NCBI GenBank assembly: GCA_016839165.1
Contig: CP069300.1
Coordinates: forward strand, 5,766,001 to 5,830,000
Direction: 5' to 3'
Source of the DNA: Bradyrhizobium sp. PSBB068
Lineage (GTDB): Bacteria > Pseudomonadota > Alphaproteobacteria > Rhizobiales > Xanthobacteraceae
Length of the DNA: 64,000 nt
Below are positions 52,837-61,694 of the stretch, one piece after another. Under the pieces are notes generated by a model. The model searched no databases. It saw nothing but the letters and a program-made list of their open reading frames with translations, and had not been told where the DNA came from. Numbering within the stretch: the stretch's first letter is position 1; each line of letters begins with the position of its first letter. A program made the position numbers and the translations under genes.

Positions 52837-53844
52837 ATGAATACATCGATGCTTCTACGTGCTGCCGCCCTCGCGTTGATCGCGCTCGCAAGCGGCGCCA
52901 ATGGCGTCCGCGCGGAAACCGATCAACTTCGCATCGCGCAGCAATTCGGGATTGCCTATCTTCCGCTCATTGTCGCCAGCGAAAAGGGACTGATCGAGCA
53001 GGAAGCGAAAGCACTCGGCATCGCGCCGCCGAAGATCGAATGGCTTCGGCTGTCCGGTGCAGCGGCGATGAACGAGGCACTTATTTCCGGCGGGCTTGAT
53101 TTCGCGACGGCGGGTATCACGCCGATGATCCTGACCTGGGACAAGACGCGCACAACCGCCAAGATCATCGGCGTGGCCGCCCTGGGCTCAATGGCCAACA
53201 TCCTGACCACCAACAATCCGAGCATCAAGACGATTGCGGACTTCACCGAGAAAGACCGGATTGCGCTCCCGTCGGTCAAGGTCGGCTTCCAGCCGATCGT
53301 TCTCCAGATGGCCGCCGACAAGGCTTTCGGCAAATACGACAAGCTCGACGAACTCACCGTCAGCATGCCGCATCCGGACGCCACGGCCCAAATCCTGTCG
53401 GGACGTTCCGAGATCACAGCACACTTCACCTCACCGCCGTTTTCGCAGCAGCAGCTGGCAAGCGGCAAGGTGCATCAGGTCCTCAACAGCTACGATGTTC
53501 TCGGCGGTCCGCACACCTTCAACGTGGTTTACTCCACCACGAAGTTCGTCAACGACAATCCGAAGACGATTCAGGCTTTCGTTCGCGGTCTCGATCGCGC
53601 CAATGAATGGATCAAGGCCAATCCGAAAGACGCGGCCGCGCTCTATATCAAGGCCGAAGGCTCTAAGCTCGCTCCCGACTTCGTCGAAAGCATCATCCGC
53701 GACAAGGACGTCAACTTCACAACCGCTCCGGAAGGCGCGCAGAAGTTCGCAGATTTCGAGGCCAAGGTCGGCTTGATCAAGCAGGCGCCGGCGTCGTGGC
53801 GGGACTTGTTCTGGTCCGGGCTCGGAGACAAGCCGGGAAGCTGA
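52837..53844 (+). CDS. ABC transporter solute-binding protein, NitT/TauT type
   Basis: A 335-residue periplasmic protein with a signal peptide (MLLRAAALALIALASGANGVRA). The SsuA/THI5-like fold begins LRIAQQFGIAYLPLIVASEKGLIEQEA and includes AAAMNEALISGGLDFATAGITPMI, GRSEITAHFTSPPF and KTIQAFVRGLDRANEWIKANPKDAAALYI. Such proteins bind sulfonates, nitrate, taurine, cyanate or pyrimidine precursors. The ATG at 52837 begins the signal peptide, so the longer frame is rejected. Its stop is 1 base before the ATPase start. Confidence 0.92.
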   Translation: MNTSMLLRAAALALIALASGANGVRAETDQLRIAQQFGIAYLPLIVASEKGLIEQEAKALGIAPPKIEWLRLSGAAAMNEALISGGLDFATAGITPMILTWDKTRTTAKIIGVAALGSMANILTTNNPSIKTIADFTEKDRIALPSVKVGFQPIVLQMAADKAFGKYDKLDELTVSMPHPDATAQILSGRSEITAHFTSPPFSQQQLASGKVHQVLNSYDVLGGPHTFNVVYSTTKFVNDNPKTIQAFVRGLDRANEWIKANPKDAAALYIKAEGSKLAPDFVESIIRDKDVNFTTAPEGAQKFADFEAKVGLIKQAPASWRDLFWSGLGDKPGS

Positions 53845-53845
53845 C

Positions 53846-54661
53846 ATGAACCTCGCTCCCCGACCGGTCGACCTTGTCGGCGATGCCGCGTCTCCGTCCT
53901 TGCTCACGCTTGACCGCGTCAGCATCAGCTATCCGACGCGCGACGGCATCCTGACTGCAGTCGAAGATGTCAGCTTCGCTCTTTCGGCAGGCGAGCGGCT
54001 TGTTCTGCTGGGTCCGTCCGGCTGCGGCAAGTCCACGCTGCTCCGAGCAGTCGGCGGCTTTCTCAAGCCGAGCTCTGGAGAGATTCGGATGGATGGGCGG
54101 CCGATCGGAGCGCCGGGCCCCGAGCGGATGACGGTGTTTCAGGAATTTGACCAGCTGCTGCCGTGGCGCACCGTGCTGGGCAACGTCCGCTATGCCCTGG
54201 AGCGCGGCAAGTCGCTGCCGCGCCGCGAGGCCGAGACCGTTGCTCGGGGCTGGCTCGAACGGGTTGGGTTAAGCAAATTCGTCGATACTTTTCCGCACAC
54301 TCTGTCTGGCGGCATGAAGCAGCGCGTCGCAATCGCGCGCGCCTTCGCACTGGAGCCGGCGCTGCTGCTGATGGATGAACCTTTCGCCGCGCTGGATGCC
54401 CTGACGCGGCGTCAGATGCAGGACGAGTTGCTCAAGCTATGCGAAGAGACCGGCAGTACGGCATTGTTTGTGACGCACGGCATCGACGAGGCGATCCGGG
54501 TCGGGACCCGCATCCTCGCCCTCACACCCCACCCTGGTCGGCTGGCCGCGACATTTGATGTCCCGCCGGAAAGCCGTATCCGCGGCACGGCGGGATTCAC
54601 CGGGCTGGAACAGCGGATTCAGCAAGCCGTCTTTGCCGATCCGGAAATCGATCATGGCTGA
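53846..54661 (+). CDS. ABC transporter ATP-binding protein, NitT/TauT type
   Basis: A 271-residue nucleotide-binding subunit: Walker A GPSGCGKST, Q-loop FQEFDQLLPW, signature LSGGMKQRVAIARAF, Walker B LLLMDEPFAALD and switch VTHGIDEAIRV. It is between solute-binding and permease genes in one operon, overlapping the permease by 8 bp. The substrate follows the solute-binding subunit and is not known. Confidence 0.95.
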   Translation: MNLAPRPVDLVGDAASPSLLTLDRVSISYPTRDGILTAVEDVSFALSAGERLVLLGPSGCGKSTLLRAVGGFLKPSSGEIRMDGRPIGAPGPERMTVFQEFDQLLPWRTVLGNVRYALERGKSLPRREAETVARGWLERVGLSKFVDTFPHTLSGGMKQRVAIARAFALEPALLLMDEPFAALDALTRRQMQDELLKLCEETGSTALFVTHGIDEAIRVGTRILALTPHPGRLAATFDVPPESRIRGTAGFTGLEQRIQQAVFADPEIDHG

Positions 54662-55478
54662 GGTCACGGCCCCGAAGCTTCCTCACGCACCGGCACTGCG
54701 CCGCGCGATCGAGCAAACGCCCTGGCGGCGCTTTGTGATCCTTGCCGCCCTTGCGCTCGCCTGGGAACTCTACGCGCGCTGGCTTGACAACGCACTGCTG
54801 CTCCCGACCCTGGGGGCGACGCTGTCGGCACTCTGGTCGGCGATCCTGTCGGGCGAGTTGCCAAATCGGACGCTCACCTCGCTGCGCGTTCTGGTCACAG
54901 GCTATGCACTGGGCGTCGGCGTCGCCGCGGTGTTTACGGCACTGGCGACGTTGTCGCGCTGGGGCAATGAGGCCCTTGGCCTGCTGACCTCGATGTTCAA
55001 TCCGCTTCCGGCGATCGCGCTGCTTCCAATTGCGCTGCTGTGGTTCGGCGTTGGCACGCCGAGCCTCGTTTTCGTGATTGTCCACTCGGTCCTGTGGCCG
55101 GTTGCGCTGGCCTGCCATGCCGGCTTTCGCGCCATCCCACCAACGCTGCTGATGGCCGGCCGTAACCTCGGCTTGTCGGGCGGCCGTTTCGTTGCCGAGA
55201 TTTTGGTACCGGCGGCATTTCCCCAGATATTGTCAGGCTTGCGGATCGGCTGGGCGTTCGCGTGGCGTACGCTGATTGCAGCCGAGCTGGTCTTCGGCGT
55301 CAGCGCGCGCTCCGGCGGAATTGGCTGGTTCATCTACACCAGCCGCGCCCAATTGGAGACCGCAAGCGTCTTTGCCGGACTGCTCACCGTGATCCTGATC
55401 GGCCTCCTCGTGGAGAGCGTTGTGTTCCGGAGCCTGACACGGATCACCGTGCAGCGCTGGGGACAGGAGCGAACCTAA
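54654..55478 (+). CDS. ABC transporter permease, NitT/TauT type
   Basis: A 274-residue inner-membrane permease with about six helices. The EAA-like loop region reads FRAIPPTLLMAGRNLGLSGGRFVAEILVPAAFPQILSGLRIGWAFAWRTLIAAELVFG. The ATG at 54654 overlaps the ATPase stop; the longer frame inside the ATPase gene is rejected. It completes the three-gene operon 52837-55478. Confidence 0.93.
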   Translation: MAEVTAPKLPHAPALRRAIEQTPWRRFVILAALALAWELYARWLDNALLLPTLGATLSALWSAILSGELPNRTLTSLRVLVTGYALGVGVAAVFTALATLSRWGNEALGLLTSMFNPLPAIALLPIALLWFGVGTPSLVFVIVHSVLWPVALACHAGFRAIPPTLLMAGRNLGLSGGRFVAEILVPAAFPQILSGLRIGWAFAWRTLIAAELVFGVSARSGGIGWFIYTSRAQLETASVFAGLLTVILIGLLVESVVFRSLTRITVQRWGQERT

Positions 55479-55523
55479 AGCAAGACCCTCATCGCACTCC
55501 AGGCCGCATGCGCGACTTGCACC

Positions 55524-56399
55524 TCATTTGAGTGGAAAGCCCAGGCCCCGCAGCTCCTCGACCAGGCGGTCCCGTCCATTCAGCGACCGGACCGATCCAA
55601 GCCGGTTGAGCACGGCTTGGGTCCAGCCGATCGCAGGCAATCCCTCGGCGGTCTGAAAATCGCGCAAGGTGGCGTCGTAGGCGGCGATTCCGGCATCATC
55701 GTCAGCCGTCGTGTAGCGCTCGCGATGGATGACGACGTCCTGGCGCAGGCGCGGCTTGACCCGGGCGGGCCGCGTCGGATCGGGATAGCCGATGCACAGC
55801 CCGAACACCGCAGCGGCCTGCGGCGGCAATCGCAATTCCTCGGCTACCGCCTGCGGCTTGTTGCGGATGGCGCCGATATAGACCGATCCGAGCCCAAGCG
55901 CCTCCGCAGCAACGACCGCGTTCTGGGCGGCCAACGCCGCGTCGACCACGGCCACGATGAACGTCTCGAGGAAGGGCAGTCCATCCTTGGGATGGTTCGC
56001 ACTCCTTGCCAGGCGCTCTGCCCGCGACAAATCCGCGAGCCAAACCAGGAAAAGCGGCGCCTCGACGATATGCTTCTGCCCGCCGGCGAACTCGGCGAGG
56101 CGCGCCTTGCGCGCCTCATCCTCGACCACCACGACACTCCAGGTCTGGAGGTTGGAGGACGATGAGGCCGACTGCGCTGCCGCAACCAGCGTCTCCACGG
56201 TACCGCGCGGCACCGGATCCGGCCGATAGGCTCGCACAGAACGGTGGGCAAGGAGATTGTCGAGCACCCCGTTCCAAGCCTCGCCGATCAGAGGCAAATC
56301 CTTGCCGTAACGGGAGTGCAACGCCGCCGAAGCGGCATCATCAATCCCCGACGGGCCGGGCACCACAGTCGAGGCGGCCTTGCTTCTCGTGTTGCTCAT
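55524..56399 (-). CDS. Nitroreductase family NADPH-dependent flavoprotein
   Basis: A 291-residue FMN oxidoreductase of the nitroreductase fold: LAHRSVRAYRPDPVPRGTVETLVAAAQSASSSSNLQTWSVVVVED is the FMN-binding N-terminus, and EALGLGSVYIGAIRNKP with FGLCIGYPDP ends the core. The ATG at 56399 has GGAGG 9 bases upstream. It is convergent with the ABC operon by 45 bp and follows a second solute-binding gene by 24 bp, so it may reduce or process a transported compound. Confidence 0.9.
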   Translation of the reverse strand: MSNTRSKAASTVVPGPSGIDDAASAALHSRYGKDLPLIGEAWNGVLDNLLAHRSVRAYRPDPVPRGTVETLVAAAQSASSSSNLQTWSVVVVEDEARKARLAEFAGGQKHIVEAPLFLVWLADLSRAERLARSANHPKDGLPFLETFIVAVVDAALAAQNAVVAAEALGLGSVYIGAIRNKPQAVAEELRLPPQAAAVFGLCIGYPDPTRPARVKPRLRQDVVIHRERYTTADDDAGIAAYDATLRDFQTAEGLPAIGWTQAVLNRLGSVRSLNGRDRLVEELRGLGFPLK

Positions 56400-56423
56400 C
56401 AACGCGATCCTCCGGGAAATTGC

Positions 56424-57527
56424 CTAGACGTCAATGTCGACCACGACGCGATTGGCAAGCTTGGCCGGATCCGTATTCGGCTTGATGATCGTGGCACGTT
56501 TCAGATCGCTCGTGATCTTCACGACCTCGCGACGCAGGTCTGCACCTGCCGGATGATGGCCGTGCGTGTGGCTGCGCAGCATCGTCGCCAGATCGGCGAC
56601 CGCTACCTTCGGGGTGTACTTGGAAAATATCTCGGCAGCGTCATCTGGATGTTCGGCCACGTGATGCGCAGCTTCGCGGACGGCGAGGGTTAGCGCCTTC
56701 ACCGCAGCGGGATCCGACGCCCAGAGCGAACTCCGCACGCCGAGCGTGCAGCACGACAGGTTGGCGTAATCCCCGCTCAGGTTCGATGCGATCTCGACGA
56801 GATCGCCATTGGCGCGCCGCTCCGTCAACCAGGCATTCGGGTCGGAGTCGGCGATCGCCTGTATCTCGCCGCGCTGCAGGGCGGTGAGCTGCAGATCGGC
56901 CGGAAATTCCCGCCATTGCACATCGCTCTGCGGATCGAGCCCGTTGTCCGACAGCAGAATGGCGAAGAAGTTGCGCGGAGGCCCGGAAATGCTGGAGACG
57001 CCGATCGTCTTGCCCTTGAGATCGGTGATATCCTTGAATCCGGACTCCTTGCGCACGAACAGCCGGGTGCAGCCGCCATGCAGGCCGGTGGTCAGCTTGA
57101 CATCGATGCCCTGTTCCAGCGGCTTCAGCCAGTTGAGCAGCATGCTCGAGCCGGCATCTGCCTTGTCGGTCGCCAGCGACTGCAACATCTGGTCGGTGCT
57201 GCCTGCGAGCTGCAGGAACTCCACATCCAGATTGTGACGTGCGAAATGGCCTCGGTGCAGGGCGACGGGCACCGCCGCCGTGCAGATGCCCGTGCCATTG
57301 TAGGCAAAGCGGATGTGACGAGCCGGCCCCTTCGGGGCCTCGTCGGAATTCGCTACCCGACAGATCGGCGCTGCGCTCAGGGGATCAGCCGCCGGACCAA
57401 GACCCAACGCCGGAAAGGCGCGCGCGGCGCCCATGACGCCGAATGGCGCGGCGATGCCCGCCAGGCCGGCGAGACCGAGAAGGGCACGCCGCGACGGCGA
57501 GAATGGCTGATGTTGGTCTATCGTCAT
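56424..57527 (-). CDS. ABC transporter solute-binding protein, NitT/TauT type, Tat-like signal
   Basis: A 367-residue protein. The N-terminus SRRALLGLAGLAGIAAPFG is twin-arginine-like, with SRR and a moderately hydrophobic stretch. The body contains HIRFAYNGTGICTAAVPVALHRGHFARHNLDVEFLQLAGS, SSISGPPRNFFAILLSDNGLDP and AVREAAHHVAEHPDDAAEIFSKY. I start at the ATG 57527 because AGGA lies 9 bases upstream; an earlier ATG at 57536 is possible. No permease is adjacent on this strand; the ABC operon on the other strand could supply it. Confidence 0.88.
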   Translation of the reverse strand: MTIDQHQPFSPSRRALLGLAGLAGIAAPFGVMGAARAFPALGLGPAADPLSAAPICRVANSDEAPKGPARHIRFAYNGTGICTAAVPVALHRGHFARHNLDVEFLQLAGSTDQMLQSLATDKADAGSSMLLNWLKPLEQGIDVKLTTGLHGGCTRLFVRKESGFKDITDLKGKTIGVSSISGPPRNFFAILLSDNGLDPQSDVQWREFPADLQLTALQRGEIQAIADSDPNAWLTERRANGDLVEIASNLSGDYANLSCCTLGVRSSLWASDPAAVKALTLAVREAAHHVAEHPDDAAEIFSKYTPKVAVADLATMLRSHTHGHHPAGADLRREVVKITSDLKRATIIKPNTDPAKLANRVVVDIDV

Positions 57528-57906
57528 GATGCGCATTCCTGCTTTGCACTGTAGTCGCATATGCCCAGCCTGCCTGCGCGGCACAGAGCACCTGTCGTGT
57601 TCAACAGAGCGCTCATCAAGGCACGACATCCTGTCCGAAATGCTAGGTCCGGCATCCGATTGCGTCGATCGCAAAGTTTGCTTCAAACAGAGAGAGTTCA
57701 TGTCGCTTTGCGACGAGCAATGAAAACAGCGTTGCTTATCGTCGCCGAAAATGTCGCCGCGGCGCCGGTCAGATACGCCGCCGCAACATCAGCGCCCGGC
57801 GTAACCGGGGTCCCCACCAAATCGGCGATAACGCAGTGGATCGACTGGCGGTCAGCGGTGTGAAGGCGGTGCGCCACATTCGAGGCCGAGCGCGCCTCGC
57901 CCCGCT
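57528..57906. other. Intergenic region, no gene seen
   Basis: Frames here are short and without ribosome sites. It contains the upstream region of the Tat-type solute-binding gene and the end of the DUF3088-type operon; no clear hairpin was found. Confidence 0.5.
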
Positions 57907-58254
57907 TCACTGATGGATATATGGAAAGGAGTAACGTTCGGCCAGATATCGAAGGATGCGCTCTGACGAATCGATGAACCGCCGGCCGTTGACAACACCA
58001 GCGTCCTCGGGCACCGGCCCACTTTGGTCGAAAACCAGCACGGGCAACGATTGATGCAAATCACCGAGAATTTCGACGATCGGACCTCGCGGTCGCGCGA
58101 ACGGCAAGCGCTGAACCTCGATCTGCGTGGCCAGACCCGGAAATGATGCGAGGAGACCTTCGATCGCATTGCAGTGCGGACAGACGAAGAACTTGCCGGC
58201 CTGCGCCGGGTCTTCGAATCCCGGCTTCAGAAGGAATAGCTGATCCTTGCTCAT
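57907..58254 (-). CDS. DUF3088 thioredoxin-like protein
   Basis: A 115-residue protein with the DUF3088 layout: DQLFLLKPGFEDPAQAGKFFVCPHCNAIEGLLAS, where CPHC occupies a thioredoxin/glutaredoxin active-site position, then RPRGPIVEILGDLHQSLPVLVFD with a cis-Pro-like element. The ATG at 58254 has GAGG 8 bases upstream; the GTG at 58263 is less likely. Its place at the end of the sulfate-transport operon suggests thiol chemistry tied to sulfur metabolism, an inference. Confidence 0.88.
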   Translation of the reverse strand: MSKDQLFLLKPGFEDPAQAGKFFVCPHCNAIEGLLASFPGLATQIEVQRLPFARPRGPIVEILGDLHQSLPVLVFDQSGPVPEDAGVVNGRRFIDSSERILRYLAERYSFPYIHQ

Positions 58255-58290
58255 GTTGCTCACCTCGTACCCCGAGATAGGTCTTGCCCA

Positions 58291-58467
58291 TCAGACCGTG
58301 CGCCCGCTGCACCGCGAACGAACCGCGATGTTCTGTAAAGCCGTCGCGGAGAACGCCGGGGCCGCGACGAGTGCGGCGGCGGAAACAGCAAGCGCGGCCG
58401 CGCGCCCCCACGTTCGCGACAGGGCAAAGGCACGAAGAGCACGACCCGCAAGCGTCGCCAGATTCAT
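58291..58467 (-). CDS. Candidate 58-residue exported or membrane peptide
   Basis: The start has GGAGG about 8 bases upstream and overlaps the stop of the 70-residue gene (ATGA). The product is basic at the N-terminus (MNLATLAGRALRAFALSRTWGR) with a hydrophobic Ala-rich stretch AAALAVSAAALVAAPAFSA and one Cys near the end. No family recognised; coupling supports translation. Confidence 0.5.
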   Translation of the reverse strand: MNLATLAGRALRAFALSRTWGRAAALAVSAAALVAAPAFSATALQNIAVRSRCSGRTV

Positions 58468-58676
58468 TGTAGAGACCTCCTTGCACCGTCGAGGAACGCT
58501 CGGATATTGAGGAAAAACGTTTCTATGCGCAATAAAACGTCAAACCAAAGTTGACTGCGACGATAGAAGGAATCGTGTTTCGCGAGCGCTTCAAACGGCG
58601 GCATCCTTGCAACGTCGGATGGATCCACGAACGATAACGCAGCCCTGAGACGTTCGCAGCGATCAACCGCGATCAT
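58464..58676 (-). CDS. Candidate 70-residue protein coupled to SulP
   Basis: The start overlaps the SulP stop (ATGA) and the stop overlaps the next start. The product reads RCERLRAALSFVDPSDVARMPPFEALAKHDSFYRRSQLWFDVLLRIETFFLNIRAFLDG, a helical composition unlike antisense noise. No known domain. Confidence 0.5.
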   Translation of the reverse strand: MIAVDRCERLRAALSFVDPSDVARMPPFEALAKHDSFYRRSQLWFDVLLRIETFFLNIRAFLDGARRSLQ

Positions 58677-60418
58677 ACGCGATAATACAAGCGCGATCGG
58701 ACGTTCGCCGCCTGCTCTTGCAGCTCTGACCTGATCTGCCTCACGGCCGCCAATGTGGCCGAGTCCTCGTCCGCGCCCTGCGCAAAGATGTGATCGGGCT
58801 TGATCCAGTCTGCGAAGCCCAGGCGGTCGAATGCCGCCAGCAAATCGGGACGAAGACCGGCGAGCCAGACCTCGATGCCGGCGTTGCGCGATTCCTTGAG
58901 AAATTGCTCGAGATGTTCGAGGCTGACGACATCCGGATTGCGCACGCGCTTGAGACGCAACAAGATGTGCCTGGCTTTTTCGCCCGAGGCTTGGTGCAGG
59001 ATCAGATCGAGCACCTTGTGCAATTCCGGGCCGGCGCCGAAGAACAGTTCGCCTTCGAGATCGTAGAACAGAAACCCGCGATTTGAAGGCTCGGATGGCA
59101 ACCGCTCCCGCACCACATCGTCCTCGTCGACAACGAGCTCTGCGGCCCTGATCTTCGCTGCGCGCGGCACGAATAACGCGATCGACAGCACGACGCCGAT
59201 GATGATCGCGAGATCGAGACCGAATGCTATCGCCGACAAGGCAGTTATCACGATGACGCCGGCATCCACACGCGACGCGCGCAAGGCGTACGAGATGCGC
59301 TTGAAGTCAACCAGGCGCGACGCGGTCAACAACAAGAGCGCGGCGAGCGCAGGCTTCGGCACGTAGCGCGCAAGCGGCGCGAATGCGATGACGGCGATCG
59401 CAACGAACGTCGCGGTCAACATACCCGAAAAGCGCGTCGCGGCTCCCGCCTGGAAATTGATCGCCGAGCGAGACAGCGAACCTGATCCGGGCAGGCACTG
59501 AAAAAAACCTCCCGACAGATTGGCAAGTCCCTCGGCAAGACACTGCCGGTTGAAGTCCAACGGCTGTCGCGTCTGATGGGCGATCGACTTGGCGATGGCC
59601 AGCGCCTCCAGCAGCCCCAGGAACGCGATCGCCACGCTGTCGGAGAAAAGATCGAGCGCCCACCTCAACTGCACTTTCGGAATATGGAAGGATGGCAGGT
59701 CGGCCGGCACCGCGCCGGCGATTCCGATTGCCGTCTTGCCATCGCCACCGGGCACGGTCCAGCCGGCAAAATAGGCTCCGGTCGCGACGATCACCAGAAC
59801 GGCCAGCATGTCGAACTGCGGCCATCGATTGCGCCGCACGACATGCCGAAGCGACACCGCCAGCACGAGCGTCACCAGCGTTACAACGACGGCCTTCATG
59901 TTAATGGTATCGCCGGTCGCGAGCGTCAACCAGAGCCGAGACAAGATGTGCTGGGCACCCGTCCCCTTGTCGCGTACGCCCAGCGCATTGCTGATCTGGC
60001 CCAAGGCCAGCAGCAGCGCGGCGGCGCTCATGAAACCGAGGATGACCGATTCCGAAATGTAGCGCGTGAGATCCCCGAGCCGCAAAACGGCGATAGCGAT
60101 CTGGATCGTGCCGACCAAGGCTGCAAGCAGGAACATGGCCTCTGCTGCCTCGATCCTTTGATCGGCGTCGAAGATCGAGAGCGCGCTGAACACGACCAGC
60201 GAGATTGCACTGGTCGGACCGTTGATGAGGTGCGACGACGATCCAAATACCGAGGCGACAGCTGTGATCAGGATCGCGGAATAAAGGCCATAACGGGGGT
60301 CAACGCCCGCCAGAAGCGCATAAGCCATTGCTTGCGGCAGTGAGATCGCGGCGACGGTGAGGCCGGCGATCACGTCGCGTCGCAACGTCTGCGGGCTGTA
60401 GCTGATCCCGCCCATCAT
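58673..60418 (-). CDS. SulP family anion transporter with STAS domain
   Basis: A 581-residue membrane transporter. GLTVAAISLPQAMAYALLAGVDPRYGLYSAI is the SulP signature in the first helices, and LSGGFFQCLPGSGSLSRSAINFQAGA matches the central one. The last roughly 130 residues (GFLFYDLEGELFFGAGPELHKVLDLI, KARHILLRLKRVRNPDVVSLEHLEQFL) form a STAS domain. Substrates in the family are sulfate, bicarbonate and dicarboxylates. The ATG at 60418 overlaps the stop of the sulfate-binding gene (ATGA). Confidence 0.93.
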   Translation of the reverse strand: MMGGISYSPQTLRRDVIAGLTVAAISLPQAMAYALLAGVDPRYGLYSAILITAVASVFGSSSHLINGPTSAISLVVFSALSIFDADQRIEAAEAMFLLAALVGTIQIAIAVLRLGDLTRYISESVILGFMSAAALLLALGQISNALGVRDKGTGAQHILSRLWLTLATGDTINMKAVVVTLVTLVLAVSLRHVVRRNRWPQFDMLAVLVIVATGAYFAGWTVPGGDGKTAIGIAGAVPADLPSFHIPKVQLRWALDLFSDSVAIAFLGLLEALAIAKSIAHQTRQPLDFNRQCLAEGLANLSGGFFQCLPGSGSLSRSAINFQAGAATRFSGMLTATFVAIAVIAFAPLARYVPKPALAALLLLTASRLVDFKRISYALRASRVDAGVIVITALSAIAFGLDLAIIIGVVLSIALFVPRAAKIRAAELVVDEDDVVRERLPSEPSNRGFLFYDLEGELFFGAGPELHKVLDLILHQASGEKARHILLRLKRVRNPDVVSLEHLEQFLKESRNAGIEVWLAGLRPDLLAAFDRLGFADWIKPDHIFAQGADEDSATLAAVRQIRSELQEQAANVRSRLYYRV

Positions 60419-61470
60419 TTGTTCCGCAATGCAAAGGCGGCTTCCACGACGCCGTCTTCCGCGAAGAACCTGTCCTGCAGGTCGCTCCAGTCCTTGCCAA
60501 TGGAACTGACTGGTATGAGCTTGATGGAGGGGAAGACCACGCCGATCTTCTGCGCGATCTCTGTCTTGTAGGGCCGGTATCCGAGCCGTGCGATCGTCTC
60601 CTGCCCGGCATCGCTGAACAGGAACGACAGATAGGCCCGGGCGTCGGCGAGACTTGCCTTGCGCACCGTATCGTTGCTTATCACGGCAACGGACGGTTCG
60701 GCGAGAATGCTGACCGGGGGATAGACGATCTCGAGAGCACCGTTTGAAGCCGCGACCTCGCGGATCGCCTCGTTTTCCCAGGTGAGATGCACGTCGCCGC
60801 CATCTGGATTCGCAAAGCGCAACGCTGCACCCCGCGCGCCCTCGTCGAACACAGGGACCTGTCGGAAAAGTGCACGGAGGAAAGCGACCGCATCGTCCTG
60901 CGTCCCGCCTCGTGTGACGGTCGCAGCCCAGGCCGCCAGCGACGCGAGCTTGCCGTTCCCCGACGTCCGAGGGTTGGGCATCACGACTTCCAGCTGTGGG
61001 GCGAGCAGATCCGGCCAGTCCCTGATTTGATGTGGATTACCGTGCCTGACGACGAAGACGATGGTCGACGTATAGGGCACCGCATGATTGGGAAACTGAT
61101 CAACCCAACCCGGCTCGACAAGGCCCCGCTTGCGCAACGTCTCGATATCAGAGGCCAACCCCAGCGTCACGACGTCGGCCGGCTGCTCGCCATTGGCCAC
61201 CTTGTGCGCCTGACGCGAAGATCCGCCATGCGATTGCACCACACGTAAATGGCGTCTCGTCTCCCGGGCATAGGCGGCGTCGAACAGGGGATTGATGGCC
61301 TGGTACAGTTCGCGAGTCGGATCATAGGAGACATTCACGATTTGGCGGTCGTCCTTTTCCGGAAGATTGACGGTCACAATGGCCGACAGGCCCGCGAGGG
61401 CGGCCACCACTGCGCCAACATTCACCCAAGTTTGGGAGCCTCCCACCACGGCCTCCGGATCAATCGACAA
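60415..61470 (-). CDS. Sulfate/thiosulfate-binding-like protein
   Basis: A 351-residue solute-binding protein of the Sbp/CysP type: NVSYDPTRELYQAINPLFDAAYARETRRHLRVVQSHGGSSRQAHKVANGEQPADVVTLGLASDIE and TSGNGKLASLAAWA. Instead of a typical cleavable signal it has a 20-residue hydrophobic stretch after a short polar start (VNVGAVVAALAGLSAIVTVN), so it may stay membrane-anchored. It heads the operon with SulP, which is an unusual pairing of a binding protein and a secondary carrier. Confidence 0.9.
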   Translation of the reverse strand: MSIDPEAVVGGSQTWVNVGAVVAALAGLSAIVTVNLPEKDDRQIVNVSYDPTRELYQAINPLFDAAYARETRRHLRVVQSHGGSSRQAHKVANGEQPADVVTLGLASDIETLRKRGLVEPGWVDQFPNHAVPYTSTIVFVVRHGNPHQIRDWPDLLAPQLEVVMPNPRTSGNGKLASLAAWAATVTRGGTQDDAVAFLRALFRQVPVFDEGARGAALRFANPDGGDVHLTWENEAIREVAASNGALEIVYPPVSILAEPSVAVISNDTVRKASLADARAYLSFLFSDAGQETIARLGYRPYKTEIAQKIGVVFPSIKLIPVSSIGKDWSDLQDRFFAEDGVVEAAFALRNK

Positions 61471-61694
61471 CGGTCTATCGTGAGGCGACCTGTGCGCCTC
61501 TCTCTGAAAAATGACGAATTGCAGTAACCAACGATCGTAGAGCGGTCCAACCGGCTGTCCATGTCAAATTCCGCGCCACACGTAGATGAATGCTTCGAAA
61601 AAGGCGCCTTTAACAAATGACTTGCGCCTCGCGCCGAACGGTTCGTTGATGGTGGTTCGATCGGGTTGACGCTCACTCATGAAAACGGTGAGCT

